A DNA stretch of 64,000 bases. Origin: Stomoxys calcitrans. Taxonomy: Eukaryota; Arthropoda; Insecta; Diptera; Muscidae. This document shows, in pieces, positions 10,457-22,343 of this stretch. Every line of letters starts with the position of its first letter. The first letter of the stretch is position 1. The stretch lies in the NCBI RefSeq assembly GCF_963082655.1, contig NC_081554.1:126641453-126705452 (forward strand). Direction: 5' to 3'. Under the pieces are notes generated by a model, which was not told the origin of the DNA, did not search any database, and saw nothing but the letters and a program-made list of their open reading frames with translations. The position numbers were made by a program, and so were the translations under genes.

Positions 10457-11745
10457 TTGTGCATATCGATCAAATAAGTGAATTATTTTCCCGGCATTAT
10501 AAAAATAATTAAACTCACTCCTTTGTAGTGTAATTGGATGTTTTTCCAATTTGTTTGGTTTTAATAATTGCATTAATCAAAATACTCTTTATTATCAGAT
10601 GAACCCATTACAGTGTGCAACAATTTTTTAAACATAAATGCAAAACCAAACTAAATGACATAAAAGCAAAACACATGGAACAAACAGTGTTTCAGCACTG
10701 ATTCTCGTATTCACTGTGTTATAGACAGTAGTATTCACCTCATGCGTATTTGTAGTGAACAATGTGGCTGAAGATTTGGTGGCAGATATCTTCAGATCTC
10801 TTGAGACGAAATATGAGGCAAGTTCGTTGAGGTAGACGTTCAACCAATCGCAGATGTCAACAATGGGTGGGGGCCTGATACCATGATCGTACAATCGTCC
10901 GTATATGATATGATCTCTATGCCGTCTAGGAGAGGTCCAGTGCCACGAGGACCATCCTCCAGATTCTTCAGCACCAGTGTACAGATTCCGTCGGGGCTCA
11001 ACGGCTTGGATGATTTTTCGCCCACGGTAAATTATGATGGCTCTCCATCGGCTCGGAGACCACGGATACGACGAATGGCTCTCCTACTTGCCCTGTCACT
11101 CTCGGGATGCACAATAAATTGACGGTTGAACAACCTGGCGCATCCCTTCGGATCAGTCATGGTTACGTCGCCAATGTGACTGAGTTCCTATCACCCCGTT
11201 TACAGGGCTTCGAGAGTGACTTATCAATAGACCACAGCTTGCCTAAACCGGTGCCCAAGTTACATTGTTCCAAGTGTTCCAGCCACAAATTCCGCCTATG
11301 TTCGTTGACAACCCCATTTATTTCCAGATTCAGCTCGCTGATTCTAGGGTTAGTGAGGTCCGTACAATGAATCCCATCACGATCGTCTGCGAGTACCACT
11401 GCATGCATAGGGAAATTGGGCCGCACTGGGGGTATTCGACCAGCTGGTATACTAGCACATCCGAGGTGGGTGTCAGTTCACTGAAGCCGCGATTAGTGTA
11501 CTCTCTGAAGCCAGCGCAATTGGCCTTTTTCTGATTGATTAACGTCTGGATCTCAGAGGTTATAAAGTCGGGTGGTCAGTCGATGGTGAGAATTATGGAG
11601 AGGTGATCCGATCCCAAAGAATGACGGCTTGTCAGGATACGTCACTCAGGAGATCAGGGGATGCAACGGAAATGTTTGGCGAGCTGCTACACCTCCTCGT
11701 AATCCTAGTGTGGGCATCCCCATTCACAGTGTAAAAAGTGGAGCC
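10229..11745. repeat. 1517-bp inverted duplicate (source copy)
   Basis: Reverse complement of 7460-8976. Its left edge lies inside an otherwise continuous family A repeat and its right edge inside a continuous Jockey fragment, so this is the original locus. The spacer between the two arms is 1252 bp. Confidence 0.93.
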
Positions 11746-12255
11746 TCCAATCTGCTCTGCCAAAGCTATGCCTCGCAGGTCGTTACTTAGGGGAGAATGC
11801 CATGGAATGTGATGCGCATTAAAGTCTCCTAGAACTAGACGATTATGGCCAGATAGTAGCCCACTTATGTCGGGTTTGTAAGAACACAGCCACCAACCGG
11901 CGGTATGTACACGTTGTATAGCTTCATCCCGTCAGTAGCGGACTTGACTGCTCTCCTCATGCAATCCATGTCGGAGTCACTAGCGCAAAGCGCAGACGAG
12001 ATGGGTCTATACTGCTCGGAATAGTGTATCACGAAGGCCAATCCCCCACCTCCATTCCTTAAGCGATCCCTACGTAGCACATTCTATCCGTGACAACTGT
12101 GCAAGCTGCAGGTGTTGGTCAGCATTGTCTCCTGGATCGCTGCAACGAATATGTTCTTCCGACTCATAAATCCACGAACTCGTCGATCTTGTCTCGGAGA
12201 CCATTGCAATTCAATTGCAAAAATGATACTGGGGCTGGGATGCTGCTGTTTGTTT
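10637..12255 (-). pseudogene. Jockey-type LINE ORF2, internally deleted
   Basis: Minus strand from 12255: endonuclease start (NCNGLRDKIDEFV), a segment with MLRRDRLRNGGGGLAFVIHY and NVYIPPVGG, then the inter-domain region and an RT remnant with the YTDD box near 10890. Several frameshifts and stops, and the central RT is deleted. It is closely related to the copies at 44.15-46.6 kb and 27.4-28.7 kb. Not functional. Confidence 0.8.
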
Positions 12256-13420
12256 CTTTTAATGCAAACTGTAGTTTTTTTTAATTTAGATTCTTCACAG
12301 TAATATGTTTGCTAATACAGCAGCCTTGTTGTGTTTGCTGAAACAGCAGTAATGCATCTTTCCCACGTTCAGCAGACAAAAACTTTTGTTTTTGCAAACA
12401 TTTTTGCTGTTTTGAAATTTGGTTGAGTGTCGGTATTTTGAAAATTTGTGAGTGCTATCAAATCTTCGTTTGTGATCCGATTTCCCAATGGTCCGCTTAA
12501 GGTTTGCAATATCTCGTCTTATTTCGGGGATATTCTTCTTTAATTTTTTGTTTTGCAACTTTGGTCGAGACCTGCTACGTATTTTGCAATTTACGAAGGA
12601 GTTTGTGTTCGATTTTAATTTTTATGCATGATTTGCATTTGTGACAAAATTTGGCATGTTAAACAACTAAGAAATATATGATGGGTGACTGAATAATATT
12701 TTTAAAATGCATACATGTCGGTACCAAGAATAGTGCAAAATTAAAGGAAATAGTATATTTTCGTCTACAGCACACCGCGACAGCTAGAACTAAGCACATT
12801 TTATAAAAATTATCGCAGTCTTGACAAAAACAACTTGCACCTAGTACGTAATGCTGTAAACGTGCTTAAGTGCTGTAATTGGAACTATTTGGTACTTTCT
12901 CTACAAATTGAACTAGAGCCCTGAAATTTGGTATACATATCTATATACATACATACCTATCGAAATTGGAATACAGGTGTTTTGAAATCCGTACATTTTG
13001 GTACTAAATCACTATATATGAAAGGACGCGTGGTTGGCTGATCATTGCCCAGGCCAAACGGCTAAAGCTAGAATCATGAATTGGCGATATTCGTACGTTA
13101 AGGTACTAAAAAGTACCAAATTAGTATGAAATGGCATGTGTTTGCCCGGCACGAATGGAAAGGGCTACAATTATGAGGAATTATTTGCGCCCAAATGCTT
13201 CGAAAAAATGAGATTTGGAAAGAAAGAGAAATAGTACCTTTTAGTGCCGCAATTGGTACTTTTTTTTATAAATTGTGCTGGAGCTCTGGATTTTGGTACA
13301 TAGGCATACCATGGTAACCTAAATTGGTAATTTTATGAGTTTTTGAAAATGTTTAAGCTAGATACTAAACAATTCCAATGAGGTACGAAATGGGTGAACT
13401 TTGATCAGGCCGAATGGGTA
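12256..13420. other. Unassigned sequence with degenerate GGTAC-rich repeats
   Basis: No gene. From about 12710 the sequence repeats loosely: a TTGGTACTTT motif followed by a CTGAAATTTGGTATAC-like motif near 12890-12945 recurs near 13255-13310. This looks like an old dispersed element, class unknown. Confidence 0.4.
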
Positions 13421-13979
13421 GAACTTGGTTAGGTGAGGTTGAAAAGAGGGTGCGGATATAACTCCTCTCCACTATTGACATACACCTAAACCAGTAAACG
13501 GCTTATTGTGCGCTCAAATTCTTAAAAAGTAACCTCGAAAAAGACAAATTTAATTCCTCTTAAGTTAGGAGTTCGATGCTATTTGAAATGCATTGTTTTC
13601 CGTGCCACGCCCCTTAGTTGGTTCATGTCTAGTATTGTGTCCCCGCCTAAGTGCCGATATCTGTTAGCTGCGAAAGCCGGTCAATGACATATTAAATGCT
13701 TTAACATTTAATCATCTTCCCCACATGCCCACACATGCTATAACTTGCCGCACTGATTTTGCATAAGTGAGCTCGTAATCCCGTTATGATACCAATAGCT
13801 ATAATAACCTCCTTCTTGCTTCCTTTCAGTAATAGCCTCGTCTTTTCACGATCTGGATATCGCCATAGGATTTTCACCGTCCTACCAATCGATTCGCTGT
13901 TCCACAATGCTGCATGCGCATTCGTCGCCCACGCCCTTAACTCGGACTGTGTCGACCCGAAAGGCTTCGGGTTAACCAT
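13421..13979 (-). pseudogene. 3' end of an I/R1/LOA-type LINE ORF2
   Basis: A 92-codon minus-strand frame ends with LLLKGSKKEVIIAIGIITGL and a decayed Cys/His tail (AASYSMCGHVGKM), the usual C-terminal pattern of RNase H-bearing LINE ORF2 proteins. About 280 bp of 3' UTR-like sequence follows (13700 down to 13421, GGTTAGGTGAGGTTGAAAAG read on plus). Truncated at its 5' end. Confidence 0.55.
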
Positions 13980-13984
13980 GTTTA

Positions 13985-14254
13985 TTTACTGCAATCAAAT
14001 TATTAAATCAATTCACATTTTAATTGAAAATGACAAAAATTTCAATCACGATCGTAATTGAAAAACGTTCAGAATCTATAAAAAAATTATTGAATCATTT
14101 AATTTTATAATTGAAATTCAATCACGATCGTAATTAAAAAAAATCTGGATTCAATTAAAAAATAATTGATTCAATAAATTTTTTTAATTGAAAACATTTT
14201 TATTTTCAGTTAAACTTTAAATTGAGAAAATGTTCGGGATGTTTTTTCTGTGTA
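13985..14254. repeat. Family B fragment
   Basis: Alternating ATTTTTTAATTGAATC- and CACGATCGTAATTGAA-like motifs, ending TTTTTTCTGTGTA at 14254, as in the element at 18541-19940. The left terminus is missing. Confidence 0.6.
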
Positions 14255-14261
14255 AGAACTA

Positions 14262-14714
14262 ACTACTATTCTATAGGAGTTATATCAGGTTATGAACCGA
14301 ATCGGGTCATACTTGACTGGGATGTTGGAGATAATAGTAGATGTCATTGTAAAAAATTTAAACCAAATCGGATAAAAATTGCGCCCTATTGGGGTTTAAG
14401 AAGTAAAATCTGGAGATCGGTTTATATGGGAGCTTTATCAGGTTATGGACCAATTCGGACCATATTTGGCACGTATGTTGTAAAAAATTCGCATAAGAAT
14501 TGGGTTCTCTATAGACTCAAGAAATATAATCGGGAGATCGGTTTTATATTTACAACCCAACTGATCTACACTAATAGAAAGTATTTCTGCAATATTTCAA
14601 GCGCCTAGCTCTATGACTTAAAATGTCAAAGCGATCAAGTATACAAACAATTCGATGCGTTGCAAACGGAATAACGATGTTAGTATATTCCCATCCTATG
14701 GTGGAGGGTATAAA
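14262..14714 (-). repeat. Family A fragment, minus orientation
   Basis: Enters in the middle of the family (TATATCAGGTTATGAACCGA) and ends CCTATGGTGGAGGGTATAAA at 14714. The 128-codon frame across it is an artefact of the repeat. Confidence 0.8.
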
Positions 14715-14828
14715 ACGATGCTGTTTACAGCACATTAAGACTTAATTTTAAATAAAAACAAATTCCGCTGAAAACGTTGCTTCTACTTTAGTTTAAACAA
14801 GCAAATTGGTTAGCTTGTTTAATTTACT

Positions 14829-14834
14829 TTTATT
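14829..14834 (-). promoter_or_regulatory. Poly(A) signal for ND-51
   Basis: AATAAA on the minus strand, 107 bp beyond the ND-51 stop codon. No other canonical hexamer lies closer. Confidence 0.55.
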
Positions 14835-14940
14835 TTCTCCTCATCTCATTTCTTTTATAATGAATTAATTTAAAATTATATACTCGCTCTAACGTTTTAC
14901 AAAAAACAAAATTGGTAAATTTTTATCTCGCTCGCATGGC

Positions 14941-17900
14941 TTAGTTAGATGCTCTAGCAGAGTATTGTTTCATTCTAGCCTCAATTTCGGGTCTAAAGTG
15001 ACGAATTAAACCTTGTACAGGCCAAGCAGCACCATCACCCAATGCACAAATAGTATGTCCTTCAATTTGCTTGGAGATTTCCCACAACATGTCGATTTCA
15101 GATGGATCAGCGTTGCCGCTTACAAATCTGCAAAAGAAAATCATAATGTAAAAACATGTATTAAGGCAGAAGTTTTACTAATTTTTTAAAGAAAAATGTA
15201 TGTATATACTACACGAGAATCATAAATGTATGTTACCACTGAAGCCAAAGTTATACCTTGGGTGATAGCTTCATTACCCGAAAGGGCATAACTGCAATCT
15301 TTTGGAAAACGTGCCCAGTCTGTGCGATAATTAAAAAATACATCTACATGTCGCTGATTTATTTAAAGAGTGGTATTACACAAACCAATCTAATTTGTAG
15401 AAAACGCATTTTAAGATGTCACCTGCCCTTTACGTTTAAAGCAAACCAGAAAATTAGAACCAATATTAAAAAGATAAGTTACATGACATCAGTATGAATT
15501 TGGGAGCATATTAATTATATAATTAATTAGAAAATGAATTTTTTGAGTTATGTCACTCCTCAAGTACATGCGCGATATCTAAAAATTAAAAATATCGTGC
15601 AATTAGTAGCCTTATATGTGCTAATTTGACGGTACTTATAAGCACTACAAATTTCAATTCGTTCTTAGAATTTAGAATTAATTCTGACTAGAGAAATACA
15701 TGCTAAAACAAATCAGGAATGTGGTTCTGGCGCGATCGGGAAGCATGTAATCTTTATGTGACAAAGCACTCTGCCAAAATCGCCAGCACTGTAGTCGCAA
15801 TGCGCAATGAATTTTGCCTAAACTTGTTTAAAAGGCTTTTGTTGTTTTGCTTTTCTATTCTAAATACAAACAAAAACGAATACCAAAAATTGAATAAAAA
15901 GTAGCGCAAAACAGAAAATAAATCAACAAATTCTTGACAACTCAGAAAGAAAATAGAGTGTCATTAAATTTCACAGTTGTAACCACATTAAAATTAATCC
16001 CCTAAAGCTTATGTTTTCTGGATAACAGAGCATATTAAGCGACACTCTCTGGAATAAATGACGCATTAAACGGAAGAAGAATTTAATGATCTGGTTACAC
16101 TGGTAGTATTAGAGTCGATTGGCCATCGCCGAACTAGGCAATAGTACAAACAAAAAATAGGGAGGTTCTGAGTGTCCCTTCCAAGGCTTATATCTTAAGA
16201 ACCAGGTTAAATTTGAACTCAGAATTAAAACATTAAAACATATGTATGTCTATCTTGTTGAAGGGCTCATAAATTGTACATTAAATTTGCAAATGCATGC
16301 CGGGCTCTTCCGTTCTAGGAAAATTTAAGTGGACAATATACATTGTCAGCAGATTTTTAATGTGCAATATAGGCAACTGGTCGCAATTATTCTCGATTTT
16401 AGGTCTAGGCCCCCAATAGTCTTAAGAGACCAAAAAAACTTACCTGTCCATAATTTTCTTCATCCATCCAATACCCTCACGGCATGGTGTACATTGGCCA
16501 CAACTTTCGTGTTTATAGAACGAAATAAGCCTAGCGATTGCCTTAATAACATCTGTGGATTTATTCATTACGATAACTGCGGCTGTACCCAAAGAAGTTT
16601 GAGCAGCAATAAGACCATCAAAATCCATAATTACATCAGTGCAAACGTCTTTGGGAATAATGGGAGTTGATGAACCACCAGGAATGACACCCAACAAGTT
16701 GTCCCAACCGCCAATAACGCCACCACAATGACGTTCGATAAGTTCCTTCAATGGTATGGACATCTCCTCTTCCACAGTACAAGGTCTATTAACATGACCG
16801 GAAATGTTGAAAAGTTTGGTGCCGGAATTACGAGTGCGACCGAAACTGGCAAACCAAGCACCACCGCGACGGCAAATACTAGGTGCTACTGCCACAGTCT
16901 CAACATTGGTAACGGTGGTAGGACAACCGAAAACACCAACGTCAGCAGGGAATGGAGGCTTTAGACGAGGTTTACCTTGTTTGCCTTCCAAAGATTCAAT
17001 TAAAGCGGTTTCCTCACCGCAAATGTAGGCACCAGCACCACGATGCATAAAAACATCGAAGTCATAACCAGAGCCGCAGGCATTTTTGCCTATCAAACCA
17101 GCTTGGTATGCTTCAGCAATGGCCAATTGCATGTTCGAAGCTTCATTGTAGAATTCACCGCGAATGTAAATGTAAGCGGCTTGGGCTCCCATGGCACGGC
17201 CTGCAATCAAGCAACCTTCAACCAACTTATGAGGATCATGACGCATAATTTCACGATCTTTGCAGGTACCAGGTTCACCTGTAAGAATTCAGAATGTTAG
17301 AACAAAACCTTTCACGTCAAAAATACAAAAATATCTTAAATCACCTTCATCAGCGTTGACAACTAGGTATTTTGGACGACCATCGGAAGGCTTGCTCATA
17401 AATGACCATTTCATGCCACTGGGGAAACCAGCACCACCACGACCTCGTAAACCAGAGGTTTTGATTTCATTAATAATCCACTCAGAACCTTTTAAAACGA
17501 TTTCCTTGGTCTTGTACCAATCACCGCGCTTTAATGCACCTTTCAATCTCCAATCATGGCGACCATACAGATTAGTAAAAATGCGATCCTGGTCAGCCAA
17601 TGGACCAAATTTGGTCTTAGTTTGTGGTGGTGGTGTACCGGGAGGCGGTGCTTGAGTGCCTTGCAAACGCTTTTGCACTGCTGCCGGAACAGCCAATGCT
17701 GTAAATAAACAACGTCAACAATGTTTATTACATAAATATGAATCATGGAATACTGTAGATACATATAATTCAATAAAATAGTATAATTAAGAGGGATATA
17801 TTCGCTGTTTTCCACTACGTTGTTGTTGTAGCAATAGGAAAAATTACATAATTTTCACAACTTCCAATTTAACATTTGTACATAAAATCTTAATTAAACT

Positions 17901-18035
17901 ACCAACTTTTGTCTATACAACGAAAGCTAAGAGGCCAGCAAAACAGCTTAAAACATACATGATTAGAATTTTATTAAAAATCTTACCAAATTGCGATTTT
18001 TGTAAAATATTTACTCGCACAAGTGCTCCTGCCAT
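14941..18035 (-). CDS. ND-51: NADH dehydrogenase (ubiquinone) flavoprotein 1, complex I 51-kDa subunit
   Basis: Four exons: 18035-17987, 17698-17345, 17278-16444 and 15127-14941. All junctions are GT/AG and the phases agree, giving 475 codons (474 aa), the normal family length. The protein oxidises NADH in the matrix arm of complex I and holds FMN and cluster N3. Visible evidence: a basic N-terminus compatible with a mitochondrial presequence ([14 protein letters not shown]); the glycine-rich nucleotide loop [10 protein letters not shown] at residues 102-111; acidic [22 protein letters not shown]; and the 4Fe-4S ligands CGQCTPC (Cys394, Cys397, Cys400) with Cys440 in HTICALGDG. The 46-residue spacing between first and last Cys matches the human subunit. 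Exon 1 is only 49 coding bases; the start is chosen because it is the only Met in phase with exon 2. Intron 3 is 1.3 kb. The frame looks intact. Family assignment is secure; the symbol follows Drosophila usage. Confidence 0.97.
15128..16443 (-). other. ND-51 intron 3, no recognisable insertion
   Basis: Donor GTAAGT at 16443, acceptor CTTTTGCAG ending at 15128. AT-rich, with no long frame and no similarity to the repeat families named here. The other two introns are short (288 and 66 bp). Confidence 0.8.
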
Positions 18036-18540
18036 CGTCTGTTAGAAATGACACGGTTGTTAATTTACGTACTAAGATCAGAAAGCAAATTTACAGTAAA
18101 ACAGTAGGAACCAGGGTTCACTAAAGAAGCGTAGGTCTCTTTCCCAGCTGATGAAACTTTACAATTCCAGAATTGTATCCAAATCCAACGGCAAAAATGC
18201 ATTTTCGCTGAAATATGGTATGTAAATGTGGGTTGACCCCAGGAACGCGTTTTTGGGGCAAGGGTCCCTGGCCCCCCGTGGGCCCAAAAACATCCCCTTG
18301 GTGGGAAGTGGGCCAACCCAGGCAACATGGATACAAAATGAAGGCATTTTCGAGTAGATCACGAAAATGCATATAAAATGGACCCGGGAAGGACCTACAG
18401 GGTCTTGAGAATATTGAATCTTGTTAACATAGGCAATATAGCTATTAAATGAAAGATACCAAGAAGTAAATTACGATAGATATCCAAAAAAATTAATTGA
18501 GCTCTAGAAGAAAAAAAAATTTTATAACAATTTTTAACCT
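18036..18540. other. Upstream of ND-51; GC-rich block of unknown type
   Basis: Positions 18230-18330 are G/C-rich (GGGTCCCTGGCCCCCCGTGG) and resemble a single unit of the Helitron minisatellite in style, but do not align with it. The promoter of ND-51 should lie here; no TATA box or initiator can be assigned with confidence. Confidence 0.35.
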
Positions 18541-19940
18541 ACACAGAAAAAAATATCACGAAATGTTTTTCAATTAATATTTAAAATGTTTTCGATTAAT
18601 ACTTAATCAAATCGATAATTTTTTAATTGAATCCGGAATTCTTTATCAATTACGATCGAGATTGAAATTTTTTAAATTTTCGATTAAAAAATTAATTAAT
18701 TCAATAATTTTTTAATTGAATTTGATTTTTTTTTCAATTACGATCGTGATTGAATTTTTTAAAAGTTCAAATTAAAAAATTAATTGATTCAACCATTTTT
18801 TAATTGAATCTGATCTTTTTTCAATTACAATCGTGATAGAAATTTTTAATTAAAAAATTAATTGTTTCAGTCATATTTTCCAGGATTCACTGAATAAGGT
18901 TAAGCCAAGCGATCAGCCGATATACTTTTTTTTTAATATTTGGCAGTACTTGGCATTGAGGATGTCAACTTGTTCTCTTTTTACATTCATTCTTTGTTTA
19001 CGTTTTCTCCTATATGATGACATTTTCAATCGTCAGATTTGACATCCTTAATGATGTTTATGGGGCCTATCCACTTTGTGTTTTTGCATGTGACCTAACC
19101 TTCTATTAGTGAATCCTGCATATTTTCATTGAATCTGAAAAAATTTTGTATTATAAAATGTGATTGAAAATTTTATCGTTTTTAATCAAACAACAACGGC
19201 CTAAACCACTATCTTGTATTGTTATTCGCAAATTCCTTGAAAACAGCTGATATTATAAAGGCAAAAACGACGTTTTCATTGAATTGGCGAACGAATAGAG
19301 TGATAAAAAAGAAAATATCATAGTTATCTAGGCAGTTAGTTCTTTCAATAAGTTTTTTATTTAATCGAACACTTTCCAGATCAAACAGCACTGTTATGAC
19401 TGTCCGTTTTTGAAAAAGTCTAGCCGCTTAAAATTATGATATAAACCTCAAATTCGTGTTCCACAGTATTTTCCGTTGCGTTTTCGAAAAATCCCCATAT
19501 GTGTTTTTTTTTTCTAAGGAGTGATAATGGACCCAAACATAAACCTCAAATTCGTGACCCATGTTGCATCGAAATCGAGGGTGAATCCTATACAGCGCGT
19601 TTTTACAAAAATTTTAATATAAAATTTGAATATTACATTTTTTATTGATCCAATTAAAAAATTAATTGGATGTTTCGGAAATTTCAACAATTTTTTAATT
19701 GGACCAATTAAAAAATTTGAGATTTCAATCATTTTTCTAATTGGATCAATTAAAAATTAATTGGAAATTTCAATGTTTGTTTTTAATGAATATGCAATTT
19801 TATTAATTGGATTTTTTTTAATCGTTTTTTTCAAAAATTGGGATTGATATTATAATTTTCGTGATTGAAGCAGTTTCGATTAAAAAATTAATTGTATCAA
19901 CTAATTTCGTGATTGAAACCGATTTTTATTTTTTCTGTGT
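18541..19940. mobile_element. Family B element, 1.4 kb, with internal ~87-bp tandem units
   Basis: Starts ACACAGAAAAAAATAT and ends TTTTTTCTGTGT. Near the left end a unit containing CAATTACGATCG recurs at about 18647, 18735 and 18822 (spacings 88 and 87). Each unit pairs ATTTTTTAATTGAA with its near-complement, so the array can fold. No coding capacity. A 238-bp MITE is inserted at 18881-19118. Confidence 0.65.
18881..19118. mobile_element. MITE with 9-bp target duplication (copy 1)
   Basis: Begins CAGGATTCACTGAATAAGG and ends CTATTAGTGAATCCTG, an inverted end of at least 11 bp. Flanked on both sides by CATATTTTC (18872-18880 and 19119-19127), a perfect 9-bp duplication. A second copy at 46686-46929 is flanked by CAACCGATC / CTACCGATC (8 of 9). 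A 9-bp duplication is the classical size for Mutator-like elements; the superfamily assignment is inferred from that alone. No ORF. Confidence 0.88.
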
Positions 19941-20069
19941 AGTCAAATTTATACAAGGTAAAGTTATTAGCTCAACAACAAAGGAATCAATTATACAACC
20001 CTGTGAGAATGGTGGCGCAAATTCCCACTAGGCAGTCAAATTTCTGGACACTTCCTAATTCACCATTTT

Positions 20070-20150
20070 TTAGCCGAATTCGAACGGCGTGCCGCGGTGC
20101 GACAACTTTTTGGGAAGAAGTTTTTACATGAAATCACATACATATATGAA
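20070..20150 (-). repeat. SINE internal fragment
   Basis: GAATTCGAACGGCGTGCCGC followed by GTGCGACAAC and GAAGTTTTTACATG corresponds, reversed, to the middle of the tRNA-type SINE. Both ends are missing. The rest of 19941-20579 shows no feature. Confidence 0.65.
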
Positions 20151-20579
20151 CTCCAAGACACATTTATTTAAAAGTGAAATGACTTATGTTTCTGGTTTGT
20201 TGATATTTACTTATTTCGAATCTGTGATAGAGTTGTCAAACTAATAATAGGCATTTGCACCAAAAAAAAGTTTGTTCAGTTACCAAAAGTTATTATAGGC
20301 TCTACACCGCAATTCTGTAACTTATTACGAACATCATTTAGAAAAACACGTATACAAAAAAATTTTTTGCACTAACGATTATGTTATTCTCTAATTCCTC
20401 CTTAACAGAAATCGTTATCTATTTTTTCTCCCTGGCAACTCTACGCAAAAAAAAACGAAAAACAATTCTTCTTTTATTAATCGAAAAACATCACAAACCT
20501 AAATTAAATGTACACCATTATTTAAGAAAAGCGTAAAACTTTAAAGGAAATTTTTTTCATATTATGGTGGATTTAAAAA

Positions 20580-20785
20580 GGTGGTCTAAAGCCAGTCAGG
20601 TTTGAAGGTATTAAGATGTCAGATTTTTGTTTGCGTTCTCTTTGTTCTTATCTTCTTTCTCGCATATTCTCTACTCATGTACGCACACAAATTTTTTGTG
20701 CGTCTTTGCAAAACGTCGATCAGTTTGATGACAAGCTGGCGGATTGCATCTAGTGATATATGGTTGTTGTACGAATGAGACCACC
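20580..20785 (+). mobile_element. Family E MITE (copy 1)
   Basis: Starts GGTGGTCTAAAGCCAG and ends ACGAATGAGACCACC. The body includes TTTGAAGGTATTAAGATG and TGATGACAAGCTGGCGGATT, shared with copies at 22344, 46956, 48334 and 49172. No coding frame. Confidence 0.75.
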
Positions 20786-21233
20786 ATTTGTATGGAGAAA
20801 AATACTATCCCCGATTAGCTTATCTTATCGCCGCTTACTATTGCCGTTTACTAAAACACATTTTGTCATCATTCAATCTGAATTACAAAATTAAAAGAGA
20901 AAGAACTCGACATACTTATTCAATAATTAAACCAATTCAATTCGCATGACGTCACCTTATAAGTGCATCCATGACACAGGCAGTGTACCGTAAACAGCTG
21001 AGTAAAATTTTTTCTCGCGAAGTGCATTATCTGTTAACAAGTTTTGGTTGTGTGTGTGTATTATAGTTGAGAACCATTCCACACACAAACAACGAAAAAT
21101 GGCGCGAACACAAAATCAGAGTTGCACTAATCACTGATTTTGACAGATAGTGCACTCAATACTTTGTTGTTGGGCAACTGTCACTACCTGTTAATGAATA
21201 TATCTTGAGTGCATACTGGTGTGATAACCACTT
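20786..21233. other. No feature seen
   Basis: Mixed AT-rich sequence between MITEs. No reading frame of note. Confidence 0.4.
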
Positions 21234-21353
21234 AAAATCCCGTTTACACTGCTCCTTAAGTCCAGATTGAATGGTTCGATCATCTGTTTTCACTTTATAC
21301 AATCAGCTGACAAGAACCTTAAATCCGGATTTAATGAGCAGTGTAAAACCCCG
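21234..21353. mobile_element. Short hairpin MITE, plus an adjacent partial copy
   Basis: Ends pair as CCCGTTTACACTGCTC... / ...GAGCAGTGTAAA, with AAATCCGGATTTAA internally. A full copy is at 48176-48299. The end of this copy (ACCCCGTTTACACTGCTC, 21348-21365) starts a second, truncated copy. Confidence 0.75.
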
Positions 21354-21504
21354 TTTACACTGCTCTTCTGTTTTCCCTTTATAAATGACACACACCCTTC
21401 AGTAAAGTAAAACCGTTTGAAATCTCTCTATTGTGAATTATGCATTTCATTATTCAAAGAGACTTGTTGACTTTTAAAGGTTGGTACTATATTCAGTATT
21501 CGCG

Positions 21505-21886
21505 GTGAAACTCCATATAAAAAATGAGCGGAAAATATAGATGAAAAGTGTTCGTTTAGCTATAACTTGTTTTTTCATCTAGGGGAAATTTACATTTCAC
21601 GACGCCCAAAAAGAACACAACCACTGTCGCTGCGCAACAAGTCGTTTTCTTACATAAAATAAACGCGATTGCCAAACTTCTAACTGGTTTTCTCGGTAAA
21701 ACTCCATTTAAAAAATGAGCGGAAAATATTGATGAAAAGTGTTCGTTTCGCTATAACTTGTTTTTTATCTAGGGGAAATTTACATTTCATGACGCCCAAA
21801 AAGAGCACAGCCACTGTCGCTGCGCAACAAGTCGTTTTCTTACGTAAAATAAACGCGATCGCCCAAATTCTAATTGTAACTAAGTG
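21505..21886. repeat. 191-bp tandem duplication
   Basis: CTCCATATAAAAAATGAGCG at 21511 recurs as CTCCATTTAAAAAATGAGCG at 21702. The intervening sequence (GTGTTCGTTT, TTTACATTTCA, CACTGTCGCTGCGCAACAAG, AAATAAACGCGAT) is repeated with few differences. Two copies, no coding frame. Confidence 0.9.
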
Positions 21887-22343
21887 TTTGTGAGTGTTAG
21901 TGATCTTGCTCACATGTACTTACTCAGGGTGAAAAAAAATATTATTTGTGGATGCTATTATGGATTTGTCTAAACTATTTGTATATAAATATAAAAATAT
22001 AAATAAATATACTTCTAAAATAAATAAAAATGAAATGTTTCTTTCATAACAAGCTATTACAATAAATCTGTACGAAGTAGTAACGATTGTGAAAGAAAGT
22101 GTTGTGCTTTTGGTCTTGCTATTACAACAACATTATTTTTATACAAGTGGAAGATGCTGGCAAAGGCTTTTGGATAGTTGTGCTAATTTAACTTATACCA
22201 ATGAAAATGCTACAAAATCCAATTATTTTTACATAATAAAGATGAATTGGGTTCTTTTTAAATAGTTTTGTTTTTCATTATTTATTAATTTCGAATGCAC
22301 ACACGCATCTTATGGAATAAGTTAACCAACTCTCAACTCTGAA

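Noticed and set aside
16329..17655. Plus-strand frames of 74-131 codons opposite ND-51
   Set aside because: Antisense shadows of the ND-51 exons; no independent coding motif and no initiation evidence.
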